Source: Pseudoalteromonas tunicata
GTDB taxonomy: Bacteria; Pseudomonadota; Gammaproteobacteria; Enterobacterales; Alteromonadaceae
Assembly: GCF_002310815.1 (NCBI RefSeq)
Contig: NZ_CP011032.1
Span: 1,404,001-1,468,000 of the forward strand
DNA: 64,000 bases
Direction: 5' to 3'
Made by a program: the position numbers and the translations under genes. The notes below the pieces were generated by a model, which had not been told where the DNA came from, searched no databases, and worked only from the letters and a program-made list of their open reading frames with translations. Positions 35,080-44,132 of the stretch are shown here, piece after piece (positions within the stretch are counted from its first letter, which is position 1; each line of letters starts with the position of its first letter).

Positions 35080-37694
35080 GATTGAGTATCGTCCTCTGTG
35101 GTGCTGTGATTAGGTGAAGCTGCTTGTTGTGCAGCAGCGAGTTTTTTGGCTTTAGCGCGGGCGATGGCAGCAGCAACTTTTGCTTTTTTATCGTCAGCGT
35201 CAGATAATACTGTTTGCTCGTTTTGCGGCGTTGCTGTATCGCTTGAGCGAGTTGAATTATCGCGAACTTCTGTGTCAGTTATTGTACTCGCAGGTGCATT
35301 ATCTTGAGCTTGCGCAGCCAGTTTTTTGGCTTTAGCACGGGCGATGGCAGCAGCAACTTTTGCTTTTTTATCGTCAGCGTCAGATAACACTGTTTGCTCA
35401 TTTTGCGGCGTTGCTGTATCGCTTGAGCGAGTTGAATTATCGCTAACTTCTGTGTCAGTTATTATACTCGCAGGTGCATTGTCTTGAGCTTGCGCGGCCA
35501 GTTTTTTGGCTTTAGCACGGGCGATGGCAGCAGCAACTTTTGCTTTTTTATCGTCAGCGTCAGATAACTCATTTTGCGGTGTTGCTGCATCGCTTGAGCG
35601 AGTTAGACTATCGCTAACTTCTGTGTCAGTTGTTGTACTCGCAGGTGCATTATCTTGAGCTTGCGCGGCCAGTTTTTTGGCTTTAGCGCGGGCGATGGCA
35701 GCAGCCACCGCGGCTTTTTTGTCGTTCGCACTGGTGTCTGGTAAGGCCTCAGCTTCATTATTTGGTTGTTCAGCGGCAAGTTTTTTTGCTTTTGCTCGGG
35801 CAATTGCTGCGGCAACCGCTGCTTTTTTATCGTTTGCGGCAGAATCTGCTATTTCATCATCACTTAATAATTCAGCTTCGAGCTTTTTGGCTTTGGCGCG
35901 GGCAATGGCGGCAGCAACAGCTGCTTTTTTATCTTTGTTGCCTGTATCTGGTGTAGGCTCAGCTTCATCACTTGGCTGCTCAGCTGCGAGCTTTTTGGCT
36001 TTAGCACGAGCAATGGCGGCTGCAACGGCCGATTTTTTATCTTCAGCCGGTATTGCGCTGCTTTCTATATTGCTCGGAGTATCTTGATGCTCGGCGGCTT
36101 TTTGCTCTTTATAAAGACGCGCCGCTTCTTTGCGCTGCGCTCTTATTGCGGCCATATCTTGCGTGCTATCGTCAGAGGTCGAAGCCGTATTTTGAGTGCG
36201 AGCAAGCGCTGCTTGAATGGCATCAGCAGCTTGTTCTGATACTTTAGCTGCAGGGCGTTTACCGCGGTTTTGTCGTTCAGCGAGTTCTTTTTCTAAGCGA
36301 CGATTTCGTATTTCAAAACGTTCTTTTGCACGTTCGGCTTTTGCTTTTTCTGCTTTTTGCTCTTTTATTTGCACTTTGGCAACACGGTAATATTGCACCA
36401 GTGGAATTTCGCTTGGGCAGACAAAGGCACATGCGCCACATTCAATACAATCAAATAAATTGTGCTGTTCGAGTTTGTCGAACTCTTGGCTTTTTGCAAA
36501 CCACTGCAATTGTTGCGGTAATAATGAGGCAGGGCAAGCATCGGCGCAGGCACTGCAGCGAATACACGCTTTTTCATCGCCAGCAAAAGGTTGCTCTACT
36601 TGGCTTGGCGCTAAAATACAGTTGGTGGTTTTAATTACAGGCACACGAACGGTTGGCAGGGTAAAACCCATCATTGGGCCACCCATAATGACTCGTTGTT
36701 CAGCTTCAGGCTCAAATCCACGTTGCAATAGCAGTTCGCGTACTTGTGTCCCAAGCAGCACCCAAGCATTACCAGGTGATTTTATTGTGTGGCCTGTAAT
36801 GGTCACAACACGTTCAATTAATGGTTTACCATGCACAACCGCTTGTTCGATAGCAAAAAGGGTTGCAACATTTTGCACCACAATGCCGATATCGGCAGGA
36901 ATTTTACCATTGGGAACTTCTTGACCGGTTAACAACTGAATCAGCTGCTTTTCGCCGCCCGATGGGTATTTAGTTGGCACAACTCGAATTAGAATATGTG
37001 GATAAGGCTTAGCAGCGGCTTGCATCGCTGCAATAGCTTCGGGCTTGTTATCTTCTATGCCAATTAAAATACGTTCAGGTTTTAGTACGTGCGCTAAAAT
37101 TAGGCTGCCTTCGATGATGGTTGTGGCGTGTTCTTGCATTAATCGGTCATCGGAGGTGATGTAAGGCTCACATTCGACACCATTAACAATTAAGTAGTCG
37201 ATTTTTTGTAACGGTTGCGCTTTTACATAAGTTGCAAAACCAGCGCCACCCATGCCACTGATACCAGCGCTACGAATTTTATTGATGATTTCGCTGGCAC
37301 AAAGCTCAAGGTAATTATCACAAGGTGTGAGTTCGCACCAGGTATCGTTGTTATCAGCAGTTAATACAATACTGAGTTCAGGTAACGCCGATGGGTGCGC
37401 CGAAGGCAGGCTTGCAATGTTGCTGATTATGCCCGATGTTGGAGCGTGAACAGGCAACGCCCAGTGACCTTTTGGCTCGGTTAAAGCTTGGCCTTTTAGT
37501 ACTCTATCACCAATATTGACTAATAACGTGCCCTGGGTACCAATATGTTGCTTTAATGGAATAACAAATTCATTTGGCAGTGCTAAACGTTCGATAGGGG
37601 TTTGGGATGACTGCTCTTTGTGCCCAACAGGATGAATACCACCTGGAATTGGCCAAATAGTCCCATTATCGATTTGAGTAAGTAAACTATCCAC
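35076..37694 (-). CDS. rsxC: Electron transport complex subunit RsxC (RnfC) with long repeat tail
   Basis: 872 residues. The N-terminal ~450 residues are a normal RnfC: the NADH/FMN-binding domain (GISGMGGAGFATYVK...NGVECEPYITSDDRLM), then two 4Fe-4S motifs (CIRCSACADACP, CIECGACAFVCP). After a charged coiled segment, the C-terminus carries seven repeats of a helix like DKKAAVAAAIARAKAKKLAA. Variable acidic linkers separate them (residues about 560-870). Such tails are known in gammaproteobacterial RsxC but vary widely in copy number; their role is unclear. It lies 9 bp after rsxB. Confidence 0.95.
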   Translation of the reverse strand: MDSLLTQIDNGTIWPIPGGIHPVGHKEQSSQTPIERLALPNEFVIPLKQHIGTQGTLLVNIGDRVLKGQALTEPKGHWALPVHAPTSGIISNIASLPSAHPSALPELSIVLTADNNDTWCELTPCDNYLELCASEIINKIRSAGISGMGGAGFATYVKAQPLQKIDYLIVNGVECEPYITSDDRLMQEHATTIIEGSLILAHVLKPERILIGIEDNKPEAIAAMQAAAKPYPHILIRVVPTKYPSGGEKQLIQLLTGQEVPNGKIPADIGIVVQNVATLFAIEQAVVHGKPLIERVVTITGHTIKSPGNAWVLLGTQVRELLLQRGFEPEAEQRVIMGGPMMGFTLPTVRVPVIKTTNCILAPSQVEQPFAGDEKACIRCSACADACPASLLPQQLQWFAKSQEFDKLEQHNLFDCIECGACAFVCPSEIPLVQYYRVAKVQIKEQKAEKAKAERAKERFEIRNRRLEKELAERQNRGKRPAAKVSEQAADAIQAALARTQNTASTSDDSTQDMAAIRAQRKEAARLYKEQKAAEHQDTPSNIESSAIPAEDKKSAVAAAIARAKAKKLAAEQPSDEAEPTPDTGNKDKKAAVAAAIARAKAKKLEAELLSDDEIADSAANDKKAAVAAAIARAKAKKLAAEQPNNEAEALPDTSANDKKAAVAAAIARAKAKKLAAQAQDNAPASTTTDTEVSDSLTRSSDAATPQNELSDADDKKAKVAAAIARAKAKKLAAQAQDNAPASIITDTEVSDNSTRSSDTATPQNEQTVLSDADDKKAKVAAAIARAKAKKLAAQAQDNAPASTITDTEVRDNSTRSSDTATPQNEQTVLSDADDKKAKVAAAIARAKAKKLAAAQQAASPNHSTTEDDTQS
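35138..36032 (-). repeat. Tandem coding repeats in rsxC
   Basis: Seven units encode the AIARAKAKKL helix. The last three inter-unit segments (35151, 35331, 35511, then 35672) are nearly identical DNA with a 180-bp period and then 161 bp, showing recent expansion. Confidence 0.93.
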
Positions 37695-37703
37695 TAAAAC
37701 CTC

Positions 37704-38258
37704 TTAATCAAGCTGGGTAACAGGAATGGCATTAAGCTGCCATTTCCAGTTTTGGCTGGTTTCTTGAACCGGTAACATATCAATGCAATCAACAGGACAT
37801 GGTTCAACACATAAATCGCAACCTGTGCATTCATCAATAAGTACTGTATGCATTTGACGAGTGGCGCCTATGATGGCATCAACAGGGCAGGCTTGAATGC
37901 ATTTAGTACAACCAATACACTCGTCTTCACGAATATAGGCCACTTTTTTAATCGGTTCTTTTGCTTCACCACCTGCCAGTGGTTTGGCTTCAACACCCAT
38001 AAGTTCGGCTAATTCTTTAACGGTTGATTCGCCGCCTGGTGGGCATTTATTCACTTCATCCCCATTGGCAATTGCTTCGGCATAAGGACGACAACCAGGG
38101 TAGCCACATTGCCCACATTGAGTTTGCGGTAAAATAGCGTCGATTTGATCGACAATCGGATCGCCTTCAACTTTAAAACGAATCGCAGAGTAGCCGAGAA
38201 CTAAACCAAAAATCAGCGCAAGAATGCCAAGCGCGGCGAGGGCGTACAATAATATCAT
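37704..38258 (-). CDS. rsxB: Electron transport complex subunit RsxB (RnfB)
   Basis: 184 residues. One N-terminal membrane helix is followed by a 4Fe-4S domain ([16 protein letters not shown]) and two ferredoxin-type clusters ([32 protein letters not shown]). It passes electrons within the Rsx complex. Its start overlaps rsxA's stop by one base. Confidence 0.97.
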   Translation of the reverse strand: MILLYALAALGILALIFGLVLGYSAIRFKVEGDPIVDQIDAILPQTQCGQCGYPGCRPYAEAIANGDEVNKCPPGGESTVKELAELMGVEAKPLAGGEAKEPIKKVAYIREDECIGCTKCIQACPVDAIIGATRQMHTVLIDECTGCDLCVEPCPVDCIDMLPVQETSQNWKWQLNAIPVTQLD

Positions 38259-38839
38259 TAAAACTTAACCAAACCAGTAAAGCCCATAAAGGCCATAGAC
38301 ATTAATCCTGCGGTGATCATCGCAATCGATGCACCTTTAAAAGGAGAGGGTACATCGGCAGCTGTTAAGCGTTCGCGCAGCGCCGCAAATAAAACCAGCA
38401 CCAATGAAAAACCAACAGCCGCACCAAAACCATAAATCGCAGACTCAATAAAATTATGGTTTTTGTTGACGTTGAGCAATGCAACCCCTAAAACGGCACA
38501 GTTCGTGGTTATTAGAGGTAAAAAGATACCCAATAAACGATAGAGAGTAGGGCTGGTTTTTTTAACCACCATTTCGGTGAACTGAACTACCACAGCAATC
38601 ACCAAGATAAAGCTCATTGTGCGAAGAAACGCTAAATCAAGCGGAATTAAAATATAATGGCTGACAAGATAACTGCAAACTGACGCTAAGGTTAATACAA
38701 ATGTGGTCGCCAAAGACATACCAATGGCCGTTTCCAATTTACCCGACACCCCCATAAAAGGGCAAAGTCCAAGAAATTGCACTAACACAAAATTATTAAC
38801 CAGCACTGTTGCTATTAAAAGTAACAGGTATTCAGACAT
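38258..38839 (-). CDS. rsxA: Electron transport complex subunit RsxA (RnfA)
   Basis: 193 residues from ATG 38839 ([20 protein letters not shown]), the usual N-terminus and length; an upstream ATG at 38857 is ignored. Six membrane helices with the [11 protein letters not shown] motif. First gene of rsxABCDGE-nth. Confidence 0.96.
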   Translation of the reverse strand: MSEYLLLLIATVLVNNFVLVQFLGLCPFMGVSGKLETAIGMSLATTFVLTLASVCSYLVSHYILIPLDLAFLRTMSFILVIAVVVQFTEMVVKKTSPTLYRLLGIFLPLITTNCAVLGVALLNVNKNHNFIESAIYGFGAAVGFSLVLVLFAALRERLTAADVPSPFKGASIAMITAGLMSMAFMGFTGLVKF

Positions 38840-38951
38840 GGTTGAGTTCCAGCACATTAAAAAACTGGCTTATTATCCAGTTTTCTTAGCAAATTAACAA
38901 CTTCCAAGACGGTTTGAGCGGTAATTAATTGAATAACTATCATTTGTAATT

Positions 38952-38984
38952 ATCACGAACCGAAAAAAGTATTCGATTCGTGAT
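38952..38984. terminator. Hairpin after the GGDEF/EAL gene
   Basis: ATCACGAA/TTCGTGAT inverted repeat, 10 bp beyond the stop of the minus-strand GGDEF/EAL gene. No long T-tract. Confidence 0.5.
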
Positions 38985-38993
38985 AGGGAAGGA

Positions 38994-40919
38994 TTAAATT
39001 TCGCGCGGTCGTTCGATGTAATAACCTTGAGCACCATCGAGGCAAAGTTGCTCAATTATGTATTTTTCTTCTTGGCTTTCAACACCTTCAGCAAGTACTG
39101 TCACCCCAATACGGTGAGCAAGGTCGACAATTAAGCGCATAAAGTATTGATTGTTTTTATCTTCTTCTAATCCGCGAGTGTAACTTGCATCCATTTTAAT
39201 GAAGTCTGGTTTTAAGTCGCGGAAAAACTTAAATGAGGTTAAACCGACACCAAAACGCTCAACTGTGATACGGGCACCCACGCGGTGGATCATATCAATA
39301 AAGCGTTTACTGGCTTTGATGTTTTGTTGTAAACCAAATTCACTAATCTCAAAAATGAGTTTTGTTGAGATATTACTGTCTTTTAAGAGGCGTCTTTCAA
39401 GCCAAATCATAAACTGTTCATCGTGTGCGCTACGAGCTGTGATGTTAATACCAAAAAATTGACCACCTAAATTCATGGTTTTAATTGAGGTCAGAGCAGC
39501 TTCAACGATCATTTTATCAACGTGATAAATTTGCTCTAACTTTTCAGCCATGGCTAAAAACGACGCAGTTGGCAAAATTTGATCTTCGGCAGTTTTAAAG
39601 CGCGCCAAAATTTCTGAGTACACTTTAGCACTGCGATTGGTCGGCATAATGGTTTGGATTAATAACTGTACGCGGGAATTATTAAGTACATCATCAATCA
39701 CTTCACGCCAGTTTTGATTACCAAAATTAGCACTGACATTATCCATTAAATCACTGTCTTTTAGCACATGCCATGCGTTTGTTTGCTTACTTTGCGCAAG
39801 GCTCAGCGCAGTATCAACTTGTGATAATAATTCACCAAGCGGTTTTGCTGATGAATAAGAAACAATACCAGAGTTGCCCACCGAAGAGAGTTCAGCACTG
39901 CGTTGATATTCAGTAAATTTTGATTGTAAATCTTGACCAAAACGCTCTGCTTCTTTTAACGGAATATTTGGTAGCAAAACAGCAAAGTCAGAACTATTAA
40001 GGCGGTAACAAGTCGCGCCTGCATAAGTGCCTGTTGATTTTAATAATAGCTGCGCGACTTCTTTAATGTATTCATCACCATGATAATAACCACGAGTTTG
40101 GTTAATCAATTGCAGCTCAGAGCAACGCACCATAATTAAGCTACCAAATTGATTTTCGGCACTTTCAACATGATCTTCATAATATTCTACAAATAAATTT
40201 CGATTACCGAGTGCTGTGACGGAATCTTTAAAGGCTTTTTGTTTAATCGAAAGGGCAGATTGTTCAATTTCTTGCTGCTTTTTACGTAAATACGCATTTA
40301 GGCGCACAATGCTTGGAAAAATAGATGACACGCTCGTGGCCGCGATTGAGCTATCAAGTTGAATGTTTTTATCATTTTTTTCGATAAAGTTATCAACCAT
40401 CAATGACATATTATTGCCGATATTTTCTTGAGCGCGTTTGATAATGCTTTTGACACTTAAAAGCGGCAAGAAAGATAAAATAAAGATAATAATCAACAAA
40501 ATAATAAACTGAGTATGAATAGAGCTGGCTTCTTCTTCGAGTTTAATCGTGAATTCAAGTTTTAGGTTAGATTCGGTATTAACAACAAATTGTGGACGAA
40601 TAAAAGGGGAGCTGTTTTGAATTAGTTTTGCAAATAACGGTAGGTAATCAAAATCACCTTGGATAGACTCTTGGATTTTTCCCTCATTATCACGAACAAT
40701 CAGGCTATTTAAATTAAACGTAATCGCAACTTTACGCCCAAGTGGGGTATCGTCGGTTGGGTTATAACTTTTTATGTAATAGTCGATTGATTTTTGTGCC
40801 ACAAGCTGTTGCTGTGACGCAAGGCTCTGTAACTGCGAGATAAAGGTATAACTAGCAATACTTAAAGTAGTAATGAAAAAGAAAATTTGAATCAATAAAA
40901 ATCGTGTAAGTCCAGCCAT
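38994..40919 (-). CDS. Degenerate GGDEF-EAL membrane protein (CsrD/LapD-like)
   Basis: 641 residues. An N-terminal membrane helix, a periplasmic segment (about 28-135) and a second helix (about 138-158) are followed by a coiled linker, a GGDEF domain and an EAL domain. The GGDEF site reads LNSSDFAVLLP, so cyclase activity is not expected. In the EAL domain the first motif is EIL, and the metal-binding DDFG position reads ERFG, so phosphodiesterase activity is also doubtful. It probably senses c-di-GMP or binds a partner, as LapD and CsrD do. The N-terminus resembles LapD/MoxY sensor regions; the end is GYYIERPREI. Confidence 0.88.
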   Translation of the reverse strand: MAGLTRFLLIQIFFFITTLSIASYTFISQLQSLASQQQLVAQKSIDYYIKSYNPTDDTPLGRKVAITFNLNSLIVRDNEGKIQESIQGDFDYLPLFAKLIQNSSPFIRPQFVVNTESNLKLEFTIKLEEEASSIHTQFIILLIIIFILSFLPLLSVKSIIKRAQENIGNNMSLMVDNFIEKNDKNIQLDSSIAATSVSSIFPSIVRLNAYLRKKQQEIEQSALSIKQKAFKDSVTALGNRNLFVEYYEDHVESAENQFGSLIMVRCSELQLINQTRGYYHGDEYIKEVAQLLLKSTGTYAGATCYRLNSSDFAVLLPNIPLKEAERFGQDLQSKFTEYQRSAELSSVGNSGIVSYSSAKPLGELLSQVDTALSLAQSKQTNAWHVLKDSDLMDNVSANFGNQNWREVIDDVLNNSRVQLLIQTIMPTNRSAKVYSEILARFKTAEDQILPTASFLAMAEKLEQIYHVDKMIVEAALTSIKTMNLGGQFFGINITARSAHDEQFMIWLERRLLKDSNISTKLIFEISEFGLQQNIKASKRFIDMIHRVGARITVERFGVGLTSFKFFRDLKPDFIKMDASYTRGLEEDKNNQYFMRLIVDLAHRIGVTVLAEGVESQEEKYIIEQLCLDGAQGYYIERPREI

Positions 40920-41055
40920 GGTCCGTTTCTTATTATCTAGTTATGAACATTAAACCAAATTTAGTTTATAGAGAGTTAAATATCTATTTTTTATGGTTTT
41001 AAATCTAAAGTAGGAGAGTAAAGTATTAAGAAAGGATTGTCTAACAAAAATTATT

Positions 41056-41132
41056 TGGCTCCCCCTCCCCGACTCGAACGGGGGACCTGCGGATTAACAG
41101 TCCGTCGCTCTAACCAACTGAGCTAAGGGGGA
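41056..41132 (-). tRNA. tRNA-Asn (anticodon GTT)
   Basis: 77 nt, CCA encoded, anticodon loop CTGTTAA. Four copies identical by eye. Confidence 0.97.
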
Positions 41133-41158
41133 ACAATAATGGGGCAGTGTACTTAATT

Positions 41159-41235
41159 TGGCTCCCCCTCCCCGACTCGAACGGGGGACCTGCGGATTAA
41201 CAGTCCGTCGCTCTAACCAACTGAGCTAAGGGGGA
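41159..41235 (-). tRNA. tRNA-Asn (anticodon GTT)
   Basis: 77 nt, CCA encoded; array copy. Confidence 0.97.
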
Positions 41236-41254
41236 ACGAATTAAGTTATGTAGT

Positions 41255-41331
41255 TGGCTCCCCCTCCCCGACTCGAACGGGGGACCTGCGGATTAACAGT
41301 CCGTCGCTCTAACCAACTGAGCTAAGGGGGA
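41255..41331 (-). tRNA. tRNA-Asn (anticodon GTT)
   Basis: 77 nt, CCA encoded; array copy. Confidence 0.97.
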
Positions 41332-41352
41332 ACTACATTGTGTTTAGAAACT

Positions 41353-41429
41353 TGGCTCCCCCTCCCCGACTCGAACGGGGGACCTGCGGATTAACAGTCC
41401 GTCGCTCTAACCAACTGAGCTAAGGGGGA
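41353..41429 (-). tRNA. tRNA-Asn (anticodon GTT), promoter-proximal
   Basis: 77 nt, CCA encoded; first in transcription order. Confidence 0.97.
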
Positions 41430-41454
41430 AGCGTGTCTCTCTCAACGGGGCGAA

Positions 41455-41483
41455 ATATTAATGACAGTGCCCCTAAGTGTCAA
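41455..41483 (-). promoter_or_regulatory. Sigma-70 promoter of the tRNA-Asn array
   Basis: On the minus strand, TTGACA (41478-41483) and TAATAT (41455-41460) with a 17-bp spacer, followed by the GC-rich TTCGCCCC discriminator. Confidence 0.85.
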
Positions 41484-42124
41484 CAACTAATCTTGTAATA
41501 ATTCAATAATTGCGTTCGTTCGCTGTTTTTATACGCAATCAGTTTGAAAAGTGACTGTTTTAATTCAGGTTTGAACAAATTTTAAACGTACTTAATCTTA
41601 CCAAAAAAGGCATTTTGCAAAGTTTTGCAGTTAAGTTAGGTGCAATTTTGGGGTTTGGTCCGCCCAAGGTTGATGTTAGGTAGGTGCAAGCCTGTTTCAG
41701 AAGGCGAGCAAAGCTCAGTCGTTTTTTATGGTCGGGCTTTAGCCTGGTGCTTATTAAATTGTGATTCTTTAACTCAGAGTGCTTTTTCAGCACCTTTTTA
41801 CCACAGACTACACCAAGGCTTCGCACACCGAGAAAAGCAAACTAATTAACCTGAGCTCTGGATAATAAATTTATCTCCAGCGGCTACTTTCAACGCTAAC
41901 GGCGTTGAATTTACTTGCAATAGGCCAGCTATTGACGCGTAAATTCGCCTTGTTATCCTTAAAAGTTTCCGGCTGCAGACTTGAAAAAAAATTTACCAAT
42001 TCAATATCAATACGTTAGTCAATCTCTTAACCAAAGCTCAGGTTAATTAATCTTTTCTCTGTGTTGCTCTTAATTGCTATCTACTCACTTCAAAAAATGT
42101 TTTGAAGTGAGTAGACGATTATGT
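41484..42124. other. Gene-poor stretch between tRNA-Asn and the M48 protease gene
   Basis: Short frames (such as 41640-41849) have no ribosome site or recognisable product. It contains the inverted-repeat element listed separately. Confidence 0.5.
41843..42049. mobile_element. Possible MITE with 15-bp terminal inverted repeats
   Basis: TAATTAACCTGAGCT (41843-41857) and AGCTCAGGTTAATTA (42035-42049) are perfect inverted repeats bounding ~207 bp without a gene. A transposon-derived origin is inferred from structure only. Confidence 0.45.
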
Positions 42125-42898
42125 TTATGCCGCTTGGCGAGTTGCAATCGATGTCGATGCGTTATTATGGTATTTAGCAGCTTCTGCGATGCGTCTTGTC
42201 ATACGTGGATGGGATGAATAGATCTCATTAATAAATCCTGCCACAGAAGGCACAGCAGTTTCTTGTGCTAAAAATTCATCGGTACTCAACTTTTTACTTA
42301 ATGCCGAGCTGCCACAAGCAAGTTGTAATAGTGCATTTGAAACTGCATCTCCAACAAAATAAACCGCAACTCTATCTGCGGTATATTCACAGGCACGGCT
42401 ATACGCAGCACCTAAAAATGGAATAAACATGGCTGGTTTCATGGCAAGGTTAAGCCAAAAATCAGTGTGGCCGGCTGCGTGGTGGGCTAACTCATGCGCT
42501 AAAATCGCTTTTAATTGTTGTTTATCTTCGGTATCGAGTAAATCAATTAGGCTGCTAAACAATAAAATATATTTAGTGCTTAAAAATTTAACTGCCAACG
42601 CATTCATAGCACCTTCAGCATTAAAAATGAAAAATTCGGGATCATTTTTAATGTTCATTTGATTTGATAAATCTACTTTTATTTTATGTAGTTCTTTAAA
42701 TTGGTTATCAGAAACTTTTACCGCGTTGCCATATAACGACGCTTTAAAAAACATACTTGCGACCCATAAAAAAAGCGCGACAAATGGAATAAACCATATG
42801 GCGACAAATATTAATGGCACCCAAAGGATTAGGCCAAAAACTAAACAGAGGGTGCGATATAACACTTCTTTTGGGTGGCGAAGTTGATTGATATTCAT
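42125..42898 (-). CDS. M48-family membrane metalloprotease (HtpX-like)
   Basis: 257 residues. Hydrophobic helices lie in the first 55 residues. The zinc motif HELAH (135-139), followed by HHAAGH, and the third ligand in CEYTADR are typical of M48 peptidases. The SSHPRMTRRIAEAAKY motif near the end is also seen in HtpX/Oma1-like enzymes. It probably degrades damaged membrane proteins in the inner membrane. It is not the housekeeping HtpX by sequence and length, and its regulation is not visible. It stands alone in a gene-poor region. Confidence 0.85.
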   Translation of the reverse strand: MNINQLRHPKEVLYRTLCLVFGLILWVPLIFVAIWFIPFVALFLWVASMFFKASLYGNAVKVSDNQFKELHKIKVDLSNQMNIKNDPEFFIFNAEGAMNALAVKFLSTKYILLFSSLIDLLDTEDKQQLKAILAHELAHHAAGHTDFWLNLAMKPAMFIPFLGAAYSRACEYTADRVAVYFVGDAVSNALLQLACGSSALSKKLSTDEFLAQETAVPSVAGFINEIYSSHPRMTRRIAEAAKYHNNASTSIATRQAA

Positions 42899-43385
42899 GT
42901 AATCATCCTTAATTTTTTTAAATTAATACCGTTATTTTTATCAAAGGTACTAGTGAGTGAATTTAAATGTGGCAACTAAGAAATGAGGAGGGTGGGTAAC
43001 TGCTATCCTTAGCATGCATCACATTATCTATATAAAATTGCAATAAAATCAAGACTATTAATTTTTCATTCAGTTCACTTAGTTGTAGAGTGCAGCATAA
43101 TTGGTTGGCTTTATTTCAAAGTGTTGCAATTGAACCCTTTGATAGATTCTTAGCGCTTAAATACTTACTCCCTCGGGTCGCGACGCGTCACGGTGCCCTT
43201 TGTGGTAAAAATGTCGTTGGCATAACTGGGCAGTTTGCTCAATCCAACCGCCTTGCACATTCTAAGCTATTAAGCACACAAAAAAATCAATGAGCGAAGC
43301 GCCTTGATAGCCTTGGTGGTGAATATGTTGAGATTTTATTACCCCAGAAACCACTCAAAACTTTACTTTATCGTCTATTGGTGCT

Positions 43386-43417
43386 GCTTTAAGCAGGGTT
43401 TAAACCCTGCTTAAAGC
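43386..43417. repeat. Perfect 32-bp palindrome
   Basis: GCTTTAAGCAGGGTTT followed at once by its exact reverse complement. It could be a terminator-like cruciform or a binding site. Confidence 0.9.
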
Positions 43418-43517
43418 TATATAAAATTAAATCTCAGAGACGTTAGCGCTTAGCCTAATAAATTCAAGGTAATTAAGTAGGAAACAGTTTAAAACTGATT
43501 TTACGTTGTTTAGCGTG

Positions 43518-43598
43518 TTTTTATCATTTTACCCCGCGCCCTTAATTGATAATTGTGCTTTTTATCATTTTACCCCGTGGCGTTTATCATTTTTGGTC
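43518..43598 (+). repeat. Iteron-like repeats
   Basis: TTTTTATCATTTTACCCCG occurs at 43518-43536 and 43559-43577 (41 bp apart). A weaker third version, GTTTATCATTTTTGGTCG, follows at about 43582. Confidence 0.7.
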
Positions 43599-43712
43599 GT
43601 CGGTTACAGCACTCAAAAAAAGTTAAAATTTTTTACTTTAGGGGATCTGTAAGGTGGTCTGATTAGCGCAAGCCTTGTTTGGAAAGGATTTGATTTAGTT
43701 ACCCACAGTTTC

Positions 43713-43721
43713 TGTGGATAA
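43713..43721 (-). promoter_or_regulatory. Consensus DnaA box
   Basis: TGTGGATAA, the reverse complement of TTATCCACA, lies 115 bp after the iteron-like repeats. Confidence 0.55.
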
Positions 43722-44132
43722 CTCTGTTTATGAAACTTTGAAAAGGTATTTCAAGCCTTTAAAATAGAGCCCTACAGCCAGATCAAGATTTATTTCATTT
43801 TTATTTTTTCCTTTATTATCAGTTGGTTGTATAAGTCAAATTATTTAATTTAAAAAAAATGTAAAATTACACTGGACAGAGATTAAACAAATCAAGTTGT
43901 GCAAAAATAAAACATCTCCAGCGAGAGTTGTTACTAACATGTAAATTAATTTGATCTGTTTTGTTTGTTTTTACCATTTTTGATTTTATTTTTTTCTGTT
44001 GCTTTAGCTATTTATTTTCTGTTATTCACAATTCATTTCTGTTTACAGTTTATTTCAAGTGTTTTACGACATTTAGATAGAAGCAGGCTGAGGGATGTTT
44101 TAGAATGGACGCCCCTGAAAATAGGCGTCAGT

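Larger units (their letters stand above)
42899..44132. other. 1.2-kb gene-poor region with origin-like motifs
   Basis: No convincing gene; the frame 43090-43293 lacks a ribosome site and recognisable domains. It holds a 32-bp perfect palindrome, a pair of 19-bp iteron-like repeats, a consensus DnaA box and an AT-rich segment (about 43780-43960). The last part is the leader of the MATE gene. Confidence 0.55.

Noticed and set aside
41640..41849. A 69-codon frame
   Set aside because: No ribosome site, no domain, and its end is at the inverted-repeat element.
43090..43293. A 67-codon frame as a replication protein near the iteron-like repeats
   Set aside because: Too short, without a Rep-like motif or ribosome site.
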